Source: Drechmeria coniospora
Taxonomy: Eukaryota; Ascomycota; Sordariomycetes; Hypocreales; Ophiocordycipitaceae
Direction: 5' to 3'
Assembly: GCF_001625195.1 (NCBI RefSeq)
Contig: NC_054389.1
Span: 9,730,520 to 9,794,519, forward strand
Length of the DNA stretch: 64,000 bases
This document shows positions 11,790-22,166 of the stretch, in pieces. The translations under genes were made by a program, and so were the position numbers. Under the pieces are notes generated by a model that ran no database searches, was not told the origin of the DNA, and saw only the letters and a list, made by a program, of their open reading frames with translations. Position 1 is the stretch's first letter. Every line of letters starts with the position of its first letter.

Positions 11790-12788
11790 ACGCCTCGTCC
11801 TCGTACCTGGCTCGACGCACCTCTCATGACATCACGATACCTTGCGCCTAGCGATGCGCACGAAGCTCGTCATTGCGATGCAGCAACCAGTGATGACTCG
11901 AATTGACCAGCACGACATTCAGTTGGAGTTCAGGTTGTTGGGGGATTACGTCAAAGGTCGCTCATCGTTGGAGCTTGGTTTGAGTCGCGAAGGCGGTCAT
12001 GGAGGATGGGTAAAGTCAAGCACTGGCCAGATACCGACGGCGTTCTGGGATCGTCCATTGCGGAGTAACCTGTCGGTAACGACGCATGCCATGATCAAAT
12101 ATTGGCGCCGTTTGACAAAATAATACAGCATTGCTTCGCAGCGACTCGTTCGATCCTTGTGACTCTTGTGACGTAAATACAGTAATGGATGTCGACGTCG
12201 GCAGTGAAGCCAGCTGGCCACCTGACTGGGACTGAGCTGGATCTCATTTTCTTCGGGCTGGTACAAGATCGGGCAAAAGAGGTACGAGCGAGTCGCACCG
12301 GTGAAGGCTTGGATGGCCTTGTCCACTAGCTTGACAGCGTGGCATTGGTGTCCTTGCCTGGCTCGACAGCTAACCTGCTGGTCAAGCTGTTCCCAACTGC
12401 AAAGCAAGGATGGGTTGGGGCCTGAGGCCACAAGGGTGTGCGTGCTTGCACAGTACCATACTGCAGCGAGTATTAAGTAAGTACAGCACTGTACAGAGTA
12501 CATGTAACTTGTACTCCGTACTACAGTGGAATGGCGTGGCGGGATGGCTGTGCCTTCAAACGATTGGTGGGGTGGGGTTGCATCACACCGCCCGCCGGAT
12601 AAGACAAGGGCCAAACTTTTGTGCCAGCTCAATTGCCTAGCGGGGATATGGCTGAACTGCAGATGCGAGAAAAATTATGAGCACATCATTACGACGAATC
12701 CCACCACGACGAAGCATCCACCGCTCATTCTCAGTTCTATTTCCAGCGTAGCCGCAGGGGCCAAGAACAGCCAAGGGTGGTAACGATC
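11790..12788. other. RPL41-RPA49 spacer
   Basis: No supportable gene. A frame at 11842-12123 lacks recognisable features. A GTAC island of about 60 bp at 12470-12525 contains one exact GTACTCCGTAC (12511-12521). A purine/pyrimidine-mixed leader precedes RPA49. Confidence 0.5.
12470..12525. repeat. Small GTAC island upstream of RPA49
   Basis: Compact block of GTAC, TGTACAGAGTACATG and an exact GTACTCCGTAC at 12511-12521, about 265 bp upstream of the RPA49 start. Confidence 0.6.
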
Positions 12789-14237
12789 ATGAGCACCGCG
12801 AGTATGAAGAAACGCAAGCATGAAGGCGAGCCATCAGGCAAGCCCAGGAAGAAGGTTGTGGTAGAGGGACCTGCACCAACAGCCAAGATCTCCGTCGTCG
12901 TCCATCCACAGTCCTGCCCCCCCGTGATAGGTATGGCGACCGATATTGGTGCCGGCCATCGTTTCTCTTGCTTACTCTTGCAGCCACGGCGCCGGGACTC
13001 GAGATTCCGACGGACCTCGTTTTCCACTCGTACCAGTCGAAAGTCGAATCCAGATCCAAGTCGAAGAAAAACAAGCATGCAGGCGGCAAGGAGCTTTTAC
13101 TGCACTCCACGGGGCACAGAAGCCTAGATTTCACGGCACGGGAAGTCGATCCGAGGGGTTCGAAGCCTGCGTTGAATCACTTCTTGGGAATCTACGACCC
13201 AAAAACGGGCAAGCTCGAGTTGATCGAGGCCAAGAAAATGGTGATTCGCGGCCAGGTTCGGGCAAAACAATCAAAGAGCTCATCCAACGAAGAAGGCGAA
13301 TCCAAGCACGTATGTTCCTTCTTACCTCGGTTCCGCGCGGGTCGGGCTTGGGGTTGCTGACTTGCTGCAGACTCACGCAGAGCGCAAAACAGAGCTCGGA
13401 CAGACGTTCGGAACGAAGAAGGCCAAAAAGGCGATCCGCGAAAACGTGCTCAACGCAATCGCGCCCCAGAAAGCCGCGGGAGACGACTCGCCGACGAAGA
13501 TGGACAACGCCGCTCGCGCGATGCTCGAGTCGGTCGGCTCCATCACATCCAAGATGGCCACTCGGGAGGAGCTACAGTCTGTGGTGGATGAGGCGAAGCC
13601 GGTGCCCAGGGCCGACCTCGAGGCTACGGAGATACAAGACGTCTACGACCCGGACGCGATCATCGGAGCCGACATTCTGAACCTCGTTCCCGTTCGCGAA
13701 TGGCAGGAAAAGGTTCAACACAAGGAGGGCATCCAGACTCCATCCCGATTCATTGCGGCACGAGTCAACTCGATTGCGGGCAACGACGATGCCATGACTC
13801 GGCTACGCATTCTACGGTATTTCGGCTTCGTCCTGAGCTTGTACCTCTGCACCAAGCCGGGGAAGCAAAGGGGCACGAGACAACTCCCGCCGCGGGAGAA
13901 ACTGCGAGAGCTGCTGGCGCCCGCGCCGGAAGCGGTGATTGAGAACATCCGGCGCAAGTTTTCGGACGCGGGGACGATGAGGAAGTTTCACATCGATCTG
14001 CTCATGACGCACTGCTGCGTTTTCGCATGCATCATCGACAACTTTGAGGTGGACACGCAGAACCTGCGAGATGACCTTCGGATTGACCAAAAGACGATGA
14101 ACCAATACTTTCACGAAATTGGCGCCAGGGTGAAGCAGGTGAAGGTGGCGGCCGAGGGGCGGACGGCGAACATTGCCAGGCTGATTCTGCCACTGGACTT
14201 TCCCAAGCAGAGGACGATCGTCCCGCGCCGGAAGTAA
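12789..14237 (+). CDS. RPA49: DNA-directed RNA polymerase I subunit A49
   Basis: Exons are 12789-12930, 12984-13309 and 13371-14237, giving 444 residues. The introns (53 and 61 bp) have GTATGG/GTATGT donors and TTGCAG/CTGCAG acceptors. The N-terminal part (ISVVVHP..., LVFHSYQSK, LLLHSTGHRSLDF) matches the dimerisation module that pairs with A34.5. The C-terminal half (FIAARVNSI, LRYFGFVLSLYLC, DLLMTHCCVFACIIDNFEVDTQNLRDDLRID) matches the tandem winged-helix region that binds DNA. A49 supports initiation and elongation of rRNA transcription in the nucleolus. ATG 12789 is the first ATG in frame. The length fits the family (about 415-450). Confidence 0.94.
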
Positions 14238-14880
14238 CGGGGGACGAGGCACTGCATGGGACGGGTGACTGGGGCTGGTGATGTGTATAAAATTGGCGCC
14301 TTTCGCGTGTTGCCGCGGGGCTTTGCTGTCCATCCATCGGGGCATTTGGTTTGGTAGCCATGTGAGATGGGGCATCTTGCGTTCCACATTGATTCATAAT
14401 TTAATTCCATCCGTGCCATTTCACATTCAACATTCCGTTTTGCTTGAAGAACCTTTCGGCGACGGGGCGAGCGAGGCCAAATGAACCATGATGACGACGA
14501 CGGGAGCGGGATGTAAGCTTGTTAATAGCACGCCACTGGTGGATAGGTATGAGCAGAGTTAGCCTTCCATTTCTAACACTGGGAATGGAGTCAATTTGCC
14601 GAGGCGGATTGCACTGTAGAAACACGGCGTGATGCGGTGAGACGAATGATGCATGTACAGGGTAGGTAGGCTCACCTCTCACCAAGGCATTTCGTAGTCA
14701 GAATTAGCTCAGGCACGCATCATCGAAGCAACACCCTTACTCATTCTGAACCACCTAACCAAGGTGGGTAGCTACTGCAGAGCACAACGACAGCAAAACT
14801 GCCGCTGCGAGCTACGGTACACGGCTGCCGGGACAGGGAGAGGTGAGCATTGAAGGAAAAAAAAAGAAATCATAGTCGTT
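14238..14880. other. RPA49-tRNA spacer, no gene seen
   Basis: 3' flank of RPA49 with only short, conflicting frames. An A-run at about 14861-14868 lies just downstream (minus strand) of the tRNA and reads as T-rich on the tRNA strand, as expected for an RNA polymerase III terminator. Confidence 0.5.
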
Positions 14881-14952
14881 TGCGTCATCCGGAACTCGAA
14901 TCCGGGCCTCAACTTTGGAAGAGTTGAATCCTAACCCCTAGACCAATGACGC
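14881..14952 (-). tRNA. tRNA-Gly (anticodon UCC)
   Basis: On the minus strand the acceptor stem GCGTCAT (14952-14946) pairs with ATGACGC (14888-14882), and 14881 gives the discriminator A. The anticodon stem CAACT/AGTTG encloses the loop CTTCCAA, so the anticodon is TCC (Gly, GGA codons). The T arm has CCGGATTCGAGTTCCGG. The D arm has TCTAGGGGTTAGGA. No intron is present and CCA is not encoded, as expected for a nuclear eukaryotic tRNA. A T-rich stretch follows (A-run on the plus strand near 14861-14868). Confidence 0.93.
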
Positions 14953-15871
14953 GGCAATGACTGGTAACTTACTCCGCTATCGTAATTCAAGGAGACTCCG
15001 CTTAGACATTGTCGATGCCCACTTTTGAATTGACGATGATCCTTGACGATGATACAGTGTAGGGTTGGTTGATCGTCCTTCGCAGCTGTCTATATGTATA
15101 GGACGGAGCGCCTGCAACCTCTTGTCTTCCAAAAGGAAGGGATTGATTGATGACGGATCGCTGTCTGATACGACCTACAACTATTATTGAAGGTGCCACG
15201 CAGGGGTGAGATCCGCCATACTGGTATTTGTCTGGCTTGCTGGAGCCCCGCCATGGCGCACCTACAGCACAACCACACTTGCTAAGGACTATTAAGTATT
15301 AACATTTTAAGAGAATGCTAGAAACTTGCTTGTGCATGTACAAAATACATGTACATGTATGTACTCCATGCAAGTACTCGGAAGGGACTCCGTAATAATA
15401 CTTACTTACAAGTACGGAGTACCTACGGAGTACACCTAGAGTACGGAGTACCTGTACTGTAGGATGGCGCAGCATGCACACCGTATTGTACTCCGTACCT
15501 CGGTGGACCTCGGCACAGGCACAGTGACAATACATGGGGGGGTCTTCACGTCTTGTCTCATCCTATGCCGGGCCCAGGTCAACGTGTAGATGCAGCAACA
15601 ACTCCTCCTGTTGATACATTACTTTGTCGTCCTACCCGAATATTTTTTTGCTCGACAGTGAGCTGTACCTTCTGTAGGTATGCAAAACAATCCACCACTC
15701 CTGGCCTCGGCAAGTAATACGTCGCTGCTCGTACTGACTGACGGTTTGGTGCAGTCCTCCTTGACGTGATCACGAACCAGACTCGGACTACCGTTGTCAA
15801 CCTCCTCCTCCCGTCCTCGCACGACATTGGAAATCACTCCCTACTCGCGGATCGGAACCCACGCACTCTTC
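14953..15871. other. Intergenic region upstream of the enoyl-CoA isomerase
   Basis: No supportable gene. Contains the GTAC island at 15295-15500. The last roughly 100 bp before ATG 15872 form a C-rich leader. Confidence 0.5.
15295..15500. repeat. GTAC island upstream of the enoyl-CoA isomerase
   Basis: Contains three exact copies of the 11-mer GTACGGAGTAC/GTACTCCGTAC at 15412-15422, 15441-15451 and 15488-15498, plus CTACGGAGTAC, ACATGTACATGTATGTAC and TAATACTTACTTACAAGTAC steps. Confidence 0.75.
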
Positions 15872-16871
15872 ATGGACGAGTCCGTCATCAGCCTCGACTA
15901 CCGAGGTCGCGTCGCCGTCATCACCATCAACAACGATGCCAAGCTGAACGCCCTTGATCAGACGCAGTACTACGACCTCGGTCGCAAATTGCACGAAGTC
16001 GCCACCCACGACGAGGTCTACGTCACCGTCCTCTTGGCCAAGGGGCGGTACTTTTCCGCGTGAGTGCTCCTGGAGCCGGTCGATGCTGGCCTGTCCTCGT
16101 TCAATTCGTGCGTCCAGCGTCATCTTGCCCTTCCCCTCTCTTCCCCTCCCCTCATCCACCTCAGCATGCACATCCTCTCTCGGAGGTGAGCCAAGGAATG
16201 GAGAAAAGCTGAGCTGACGATTCGCCAACATTTGATTCTTTAGTGGTGCCGACATCTCCATCGCCCGCGCCGCACCGGACAACGACGTCGACGCTCACCG
16301 CCACTGGCTCTCAACCTTTGCCGCATTCAACCTCCACCTTACCCACGCCTTCGCCACCCACCCCAAGGTCCTCGTCGTCGGCCTCAACGGCCCCGTCATC
16401 GGCCTCTCGGCCGCCGTCATCGCCTTCGCCGACTTCATCTATGCCGTCCCCCACACCTTCCTCCTCACTCCCTTTTCCTCCATCGGCCTCGTTGCAGAGG
16501 GTGGCGCCTCTCGCGCCCTCGTCCAGCGTCTCGGTCTCGCCAAGGCAAACGAGGCTCTCCTCATGAGCAGGCGCCTCGATGCCCGAACCCTCGAGCGTGC
16601 CGGGTTCGTCAACGAAATCTTTGACTTTGCCCAGGGCCAGGATGCTGCCTTCCGGGAGAGGGTCCTTCGCGAGGTCCACGATCGGCTGGGCGACCACCTC
16701 AACGGCGAGAGCTTGATCGGCATCAAGAAGCTCATCCGCGGCCCCGACCTTGACGTCATCCACTCGCAGAATGCCAAGGAGGTCTTTGCTGGCCTAGACC
16801 GCTTCGCCAAGGGCATACCGCAGGAGGAGTTTCGCAAACTGGCCAGCGGCGAGAAGAGGCACAAGTTATAG
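15872..16871 (+). CDS. Peroxisomal delta3,delta2-enoyl-CoA isomerase
   Basis: Exons are 15872-16059 and 16244-16871, giving 271 residues. The 184-bp intron runs GTGAGT to TTTAG. Crotonase fold: RGRVAVITINN at the N-terminus, the CoA oxyanion-hole segment FSAGADISI spanning the splice junction, and the second oxyanion stretch (LNGPVIGLSAAV). SSIGLVAEGGASRALVQRLG puts a Glu at about 148, where the catalytic acid of yeast Eci1 lies (LISEGG). The protein ends RHKL; HKL is a plausible PTS1 peroxisomal signal, like HRL of Eci1. It would shift 3-enoyl-CoA double bonds so that unsaturated fatty acids enter beta-oxidation. An open frame extends upstream of ATG 15872 but has no earlier ATG. Convergent with COG1, 137 bp apart. 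Confidence 0.9.
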
Positions 16872-17008
16872 AATCACCGTCGCGTTGGGAGGACGAGCAC
16901 GGGCGGTCGACATCACTCTATAGAGACGCCTGTCTTATATCTATGAGCCAGTAGAGAACTCGGGAAGAGCCTACTTTGTGCGCTTGCGTCCAACCTACAT
17001 GCACCTCG

Positions 17009-19840
17009 TCAAGCCAACAAGCCAAATAGCAGGCTCGTCCGACGCCAGTACTCTTGCGATAGCTGACCGATGCGCTGCAGCGACACGTCGTCAAGACCTG
17101 TCCGGCTGCAAAGCTCCTCCCTCAGGGTCTCGATATCTTCTGACGCTGTCCCCGAAATGCTGCCGACGCCGCCTTTGAGGTAAGAGACGTCGAACAGCCA
17201 TTGGATGACGAGATCGCGCACCCGCTCACCAGCGAGCCCATCGTCCTTGCCTCCATCATCGCCGTCTTTCTCCCCAGGCTTCTTCTCACCGGTACCCTGA
17301 ACCTCAACCTCGTGTTCTTTGTCAGCCTGATTCGCCCTCTCCACTTCATCTGCCTCTTGATTCCCAGCCTTCTCTTCATCGCCAACTTGACTCGAGTCCA
17401 CTTTCTCATCGCCCCCTTGATTCTCGGTCTCTTTGTCATCGGACGCTTGGTGCTCAGCCTCGTCGTCATTGCCCTCTTGCTCCTCAGCCTTCTCTTCATC
17501 GTCAACTTGCCCCGAGACCTCTTTTTGGCCGCCCTCTTGATTCCCAACCTTTTCTTCATCGTCAACTTGACCCGAGGCTGCTTTTTGATCGCCCTCTTGA
17601 TTCTCGGCTTGCTCATTACCATCCTGACTCTCAGCGCCCTTTTCGTCCGCCTGATCCTCACCATTCTCTTCGTCATCCCGCCGACTCTTATCCTCCTTTT
17701 CATCACTGCTCTGATTTCCAACTCCCTTTTCGTCACCATCTGCCTCATTTTCATACCCGGACCTGCTCGGCATACCGTCCGCTGGCAATTCAGTCAATTG
17801 CGTCTGCCAGGCCGCGCATAGTCGCTCGCAAAGGTGCTTCTTCATCATCGCTAGCGCGCTTGCGCTCCAGAGGTCCACACCGGCATCCATCATCGACAGG
17901 GACAGGGCCCTCAGAAACTGGAAGATCTCAGGCGACGGCTGTGAAGGAAGAGGGAGCTCTCCCTCCCAGAGCGGTCTGCTGGGTACCGTCCTCATCGTCA
18001 GAGAATTTGTCGAGAAATTGTCCAGCGCCGGTGCCGACACTTGAAGCACAATTTGTCTGTGCAGACTAGGCACCATAGCGAGTCCAAAGTCGCTGATGCT
18101 TGGTCGCTCGGGCAGCTGGGAGCGGATTTCCCGGAGGATGCGTACGAGATACATCGCAACAGCGCTATTCGTTGTCCCTTCGGGCCGTTCCCTCCACAGC
18201 TTGGCTAGCTGTTCTTCAAGGTCCTTGAATGATTTGTCGAGAGTGGTGTCGAGCATGTCTTGCAGTTTTTGAGGATCGTCTTTGCTCAGTATATTTTGCC
18301 GCGCCTCGATCGTCTCCTCGTCTTCGACCTCGTCAACATCATTGTCCCACCGCTGCTTCTTCAGCTGCTCCACCACCTCCTTGACATCGCCGATGACGTG
18401 GAACCAGGAACTGTACGAGTGGATCGCTTTCGATACCGCATCGTTTCGGCCGTACAAGCGTGAGAGGACCTCTTGGACAAAGGGGGCGGCGCCGTTCGAT
18501 AGGGCCGCATCGTAGCCATCCTCTTCCCAGAGACCAGCATGCTTGTCGGTGACACCTTCTCGCCAGCCTTCGAGCGTGGCGCGAATCTCGGACCCGACAA
18601 GGCGGAGCTTCGTCACCTTGCTCTCGAGCACAGCCAGCATGCGGGTGTTGATGGCCTCGCGCAGATCATCTTGCATCTCCGATGGATCGAACCCCCTCGC
18701 CCGGCCGCCATCTCGGATCCAGAGCTGGAGTACCTGCGTTCGGAGGTCCGTAATGGACTTGAAGTCGGCCATCTGATCCAGCGTCTTTTTCAAGCCGTGG
18801 AGAAGAACCTGGGCACCGTCCTCGGTCCACTTCGAGAGCATGTCTCTCGCGAGGCTCCCACCAAGGTCGTCGTGACGAATGAAGGGGGCGAAACATTGTA
18901 TTTCGTCGCTGCACCATTGGCCGTACAGGTCCAAACGGAGACCTTCCAGTAGTTTGAGAGACGAGTCGGCTAGCAACTTTTGATTGTTCAAACCGGCGAG
19001 GGCGGGCGAAAGCTTGGCAGGCACGAGCGCTTGCACGTCCAGAATGGTGCCGGTATAGAGGCGCAGACTCCGGACGACGTCCTCGGTCGTCGTCGTGCGC
19101 TCATTTTCCTCCAAATCGAAGGCCAATGCCATGGCGCCTGCCCGGACGGACAGGAAGTGTCGTAGTGCGTCCCTCGTGCCGGAACTGTTGACGAGACTGT
19201 GCGCGCAGAGCGCGTTGAGAACATCGTCCCTCTCTGTGCTGTCGTCTGATTTATCCAGCACACCATCGATAGCATTCAATAGTCGCCGCCTAAGCGAGTC
19301 CCGGCTTTTGCTTGCCGTCACGAGGGCGCGCGCCGAGTTTTTGTCTACTCCTTCGCCGTCGAGACCTTTGATCAGCAATCGGAGGAGCACCCAAACTTTT
19401 GCCGCCAGCACGAGTCTCCCGCCGCTCGTCGTGGCCTCTTCTAGGCCGCCCTGGCCCCGGAGTATCCTACCGACGACGAGCCCGCAAGCGTCCAGCAGCT
19501 TCAGCCTCGCCGCCCTTCCCGTGCTGGTGTTCTCGTCCGCCGCCTCGAAATTCGCGAGACTAGTTGCCTTGGAGGAGAGAAACGCCCGACCGCAGCGGCT
19601 TCCCATCTTGCTCAGCAGCTCCTGGGCACGGTTGTTGTCGGACCGCATCTGAACGATGGTGTCGGCGGTGCCCAGGAGCTCGCGGTACGAACCTCCGACC
19701 TGGGTCCGCAACCGGGTCGATTTCTCTTCGATCTGCACCTGGAGGGACTTGTGTATCGAGCGGATCTGTGGGAGTGTGTGGTTGGTCGAGAAGATCTGGG
19801 CCGACGACGTGAGCGTCGACGTGTCGGGTAACGATGCCAT
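17009..19840 (-). CDS. COG1: Conserved oligomeric Golgi complex subunit 1
   Basis: A single exon, 943 residues, starting at ATG 19840; upstream in-frame codons include no ATG. The N-terminus (SAQIFSTNHTLPQIRSIHKS, then KSTRLRTQVGGSYRELLGTADTIVQM) is the characteristic COG1 helix that binds the other lobe A subunits. The body is helical with segments such as YSSWFHVIGDVKEVVEQL. COG is the tether for intra-Golgi retrograde vesicles. Oddity: at about residues 690-865 there is an Asp/Glu/Gln/Lys-rich, imperfectly repeated stretch (units like GNQEGGQKEVSGQVDDEEKA) inserted before the conserved C-terminal end. It is low-complexity and probably an expanded disordered loop. Same strand as SAS10, 460 bp downstream of it. 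Confidence 0.9.
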   Translation of the reverse strand: MASLPDTSTLTSSAQIFSTNHTLPQIRSIHKSLQVQIEEKSTRLRTQVGGSYRELLGTADTIVQMRSDNNRAQELLSKMGSRCGRAFLSSKATSLANFEAADENTSTGRAARLKLLDACGLVVGRILRGQGGLEEATTSGGRLVLAAKVWVLLRLLIKGLDGEGVDKNSARALVTASKSRDSLRRRLLNAIDGVLDKSDDSTERDDVLNALCAHSLVNSSGTRDALRHFLSVRAGAMALAFDLEENERTTTTEDVVRSLRLYTGTILDVQALVPAKLSPALAGLNNQKLLADSSLKLLEGLRLDLYGQWCSDEIQCFAPFIRHDDLGGSLARDMLSKWTEDGAQVLLHGLKKTLDQMADFKSITDLRTQVLQLWIRDGGRARGFDPSEMQDDLREAINTRMLAVLESKVTKLRLVGSEIRATLEGWREGVTDKHAGLWEEDGYDAALSNGAAPFVQEVLSRLYGRNDAVSKAIHSYSSWFHVIGDVKEVVEQLKKQRWDNDVDEVEDEETIEARQNILSKDDPQKLQDMLDTTLDKSFKDLEEQLAKLWRERPEGTTNSAVAMYLVRILREIRSQLPERPSISDFGLAMVPSLHRQIVLQVSAPALDNFSTNSLTMRTVPSRPLWEGELPLPSQPSPEIFQFLRALSLSMMDAGVDLWSASALAMMKKHLCERLCAAWQTQLTELPADGMPSRSGYENEADGDEKGVGNQSSDEKEDKSRRDDEENGEDQADEKGAESQDGNEQAENQEGDQKAASGQVDDEEKVGNQEGGQKEVSGQVDDEEKAEEQEGNDDEAEHQASDDKETENQGGDEKVDSSQVGDEEKAGNQEADEVERANQADKEHEVEVQGTGEKKPGEKDGDDGGKDDGLAGERVRDLVIQWLFDVSYLKGGVGSISGTASEDIETLREELCSRTGLDDVSLQRIGQLSQEYWRRTSLLFGLLA
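17235..17765 (-). repeat. Imperfect acidic repeat within COG1
   Basis: Roughly 530 bp coding for repeated acidic units (EEKAGNQE, SGQVDDEEK, DEKGAESQDGNEQAENQ). Unit lengths vary and copies diverge. The antisense strand of the repeat reads as a long hydrophobic frame (17201-17821), a composition artefact. Confidence 0.75.
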
Positions 19841-20303
19841 GGCGAAGACCCGTGGCGCCGAGGGCGGATGGACAGTGCAATGGGATGGCTGCGACAATTA
19901 ACTACCTCCGGACACTGGGTGACTGCGCCCGCTGGAGGCAAGCCGTGCCGGTGGGTGGGCGTACGTCGAATCGACCGATGCGTTCGTTGCCTTCTTAACT
20001 ACTGTTGCCTCCCAAGGTGATGTGCAGATGGCAGACGGGAGCTCTCCTGTGGGGCGCGGCAAGTGGAGTCGGCGTCAAACACTAGGGTGGGAACAAGACT
20101 ATACGTGTACGCTTACACAAACGCTCAGAACAGTGGTTTCCTGCGTACGGTACACTGCACGGAAAATCATTCGAGCTAAACATGCCGATTTTCACGCGGG
20201 TAAAGATTTATCAAAGAGACAAGTTTGGTCTTCCCTTCCGGCATTGCGGGGAATCTCGGGATCCGAGCCCGGAGTTTGTACAATGGTGCTATGGCTCGAC
20301 GCT
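19841..20303. other. SAS10-COG1 spacer
   Basis: A 463 bp region holding the COG1 promoter and the 3' end of SAS10. Nothing else is recognisable. Confidence 0.5.
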
Positions 20304-22166
20304 CTATAGCTTGACGCTCTTGATGACCGCGGTGTTGATACCGGACAGTTCGCCCCGGTATCCTCCCTTGGGCTCACCTCCCTGCCAGGTGGGCTTCATG
20401 CTCTTCAGCTTCTTCTGCTTGGCCTCGTACTGCTTCCTCTTCTTGACTCTCGGGTTCCTCACATCCTTGCTCCTCTTCGGAGCGAGGCCCTTGTTCTTCT
20501 CGATGGCGTAGGTGATCTTCCTCTTCCCGTCCGGACCGACCTCTTCCTTCTCCACTACTCTGTCGGCTTTGCTGGCTGCGGCAAATGCCGCGTATCTGGC
20601 CACCTTTTCGTCTCGCTTGTTCTTGGAAGCATGAGCAACCATGTCGTAGTACTCGTCCTCCTCCCCGCGCAACGCGTTGGCCGTCTTGCTATCCTCGTCG
20701 TCGCTGTCGTCACCAAGATCGGCGCCATGCTTGGAATCCTGCTTGCCACGCTTTTCTGCCGCGGCAAGAAGTCGAGCCTGGCGATCCCGAAGTCGTTCCC
20801 GGTGAGGGATATCCATGTCGCCGCCAGCTTCGCGGCCTGCGCCTGCACGACGATTTGCCTTCTGCACAATCTGTGAGGTGTAGAACTTGAGGCTCTTCTT
20901 CCGCGCAGCCTTGTCCGCGGCCGTACGGGCGTCGAGCGTGTCCTCCTCACCAAAGTCGGAATTCCCGTCGTCCTGGCTGACGGATACAGTCTTGGTCCTT
21001 GCCGACTTGCGCGTGCTGATGGGCAGATGGTACAGGTCGGCGACGCTTGCCTCGATCGCCTTGGCCTTGGCCAACTTCTCTGCCTGCTTCGCCGCCGCCT
21101 TCGCCTTATCAGCCTTGGACGTCTTCTTCCTTTCCCGCACTTCACTTGAGCTCTTCGCAGAAACGTCAGCAGATGCGTTCATGTCCATGTCGACGTCGAC
21201 GTCGGTTGATGATTCGTCTGCGCTGCCGAGAGATATCATATCCTTGACTCTTTCCCAAGCTTGGCGACAGCTGAACAATGTCTCCATGACATCATGCTCA
21301 CGCAGCTCAAGGTGATTGAGGGGCTTTCGTGCCGCATCCGCATCCCGTGCCGGCGATGTGAGAATAGCAAAGTAGCTGGCTAGGGAGGCGACGTAGCACC
21401 CCAACACCCAATATTTGACCGTAGCCAACGTTGCCGCCGATTGACCCGCAGCCTCGGTTTTCAGGCCGGCGAGGACAGGTTGCAAGTCTTGGAGCTCGTT
21501 GGCGAGGTGCTCAAATTCAGGGTATCTTGTGGCAAGAATTTGGGACCGCTCGTCGATGCTCATGTCTTCGGTGACCTCGACATCCTTGAGGACTTCTGTG
21601 ACCCTCTCGTCGTCGTCGTCGTCGTTGCCGTCGACGCCAGACTCTCCCGCTAACCAATCGTCGCCGTCAAATATGAAATCTTCCTCTTTCATCTTCGACA
21701 GCTTTTTCTTCTGCAAGCGCTTCGCCTCGGCCTCTTCTTCCAGCGCGTCGGCCTCCGTCTCGATGTTGTCCGCATCGTAATATTCTTGCTTGGATGATCC
21801 CCACCAGCCTTCATCCGCTTTACCGTCATCCTCGCCGCCGTCCTCGTCATCCTCGCCGCCGTCCTCGTCATCATCGGCGTCCGGCTTTCCCCGTGACCTG
21901 CTGGGGTTGGCCTCGTCATCTTCGTCGGTGTCCTCGTAAGCCAGGAGCTCCTCGTCCGAAAGTTCGAAGTCGTCATCCTGCCTTCTGCGCTTCGAACCGT
22001 GGTCGTCATCGAGCAAAATCTTGTCCTGTTTTAAGAAGTACTCGTCTTCGGAATCGGCGATATCCTCGTAGGTAGATATTGGACCGAGCCGGGCATCGGC
22101 AGAGTCCAGCTCTTTGGGGCCCTTTGGCTCATCGCCACGGCCAGAGGCCTTTCTCTTCTTTCCCAT
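20304..22166 (-). CDS. SAS10: Small-subunit processome protein SAS10/UTP3
   Basis: A single exon, 620 residues, from ATG 22166 (MGKKRKA). The N-terminal third is highly acidic (DDDEDGGEDDEDGG; an 18-bp DNA repeat is visible around 21837-21875). The Sas10/C1D-type helical domain follows (FEHLANELQDLQPVLAGLK... VKYWVLGCYVASLASYFAIL, about 230-300). Lys/Ala-rich helices follow. The C-terminal Sas10 signature is RKITYAIEKNKGLAPKR, NPRVKKRKQYEAKQKKLKSM, YRGELSGINTAVIKSVKL. The yeast protein is about 610 residues. SAS10/UTP3 acts in the nucleolar 90S pre-ribosome in 18S rRNA maturation. Divergent from the CLC gene. Confidence 0.96.
   Translation of the reverse strand: MGKKRKASGRGDEPKGPKELDSADARLGPISTYEDIADSEDEYFLKQDKILLDDDHGSKRRRQDDDFELSDEELLAYEDTDEDDEANPSRSRGKPDADDDEDGGEDDEDGGEDDGKADEGWWGSSKQEYYDADNIETEADALEEEAEAKRLQKKKLSKMKEEDFIFDGDDWLAGESGVDGNDDDDDERVTEVLKDVEVTEDMSIDERSQILATRYPEFEHLANELQDLQPVLAGLKTEAAGQSAATLATVKYWVLGCYVASLASYFAILTSPARDADAARKPLNHLELREHDVMETLFSCRQAWERVKDMISLGSADESSTDVDVDMDMNASADVSAKSSSEVRERKKTSKADKAKAAAKQAEKLAKAKAIEASVADLYHLPISTRKSARTKTVSVSQDDGNSDFGEEDTLDARTAADKAARKKSLKFYTSQIVQKANRRAGAGREAGGDMDIPHRERLRDRQARLLAAAEKRGKQDSKHGADLGDDSDDEDSKTANALRGEEDEYYDMVAHASKNKRDEKVARYAAFAAASKADRVVEKEEVGPDGKRKITYAIEKNKGLAPKRSKDVRNPRVKKRKQYEAKQKKLKSMKPTWQGGEPKGGYRGELSGINTAVIKSVKL

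Noticed and set aside
17201..17821. 206-codon hydrophobic frame, plus strand, resembling a multi-TM protein
   Set aside because: It is the exact antisense of the acidic repeat in COG1. Antisense of GAA/GAC/CAA-type codons gives Leu/Ile/Val/Phe. COG1 is convincing on the minus strand.
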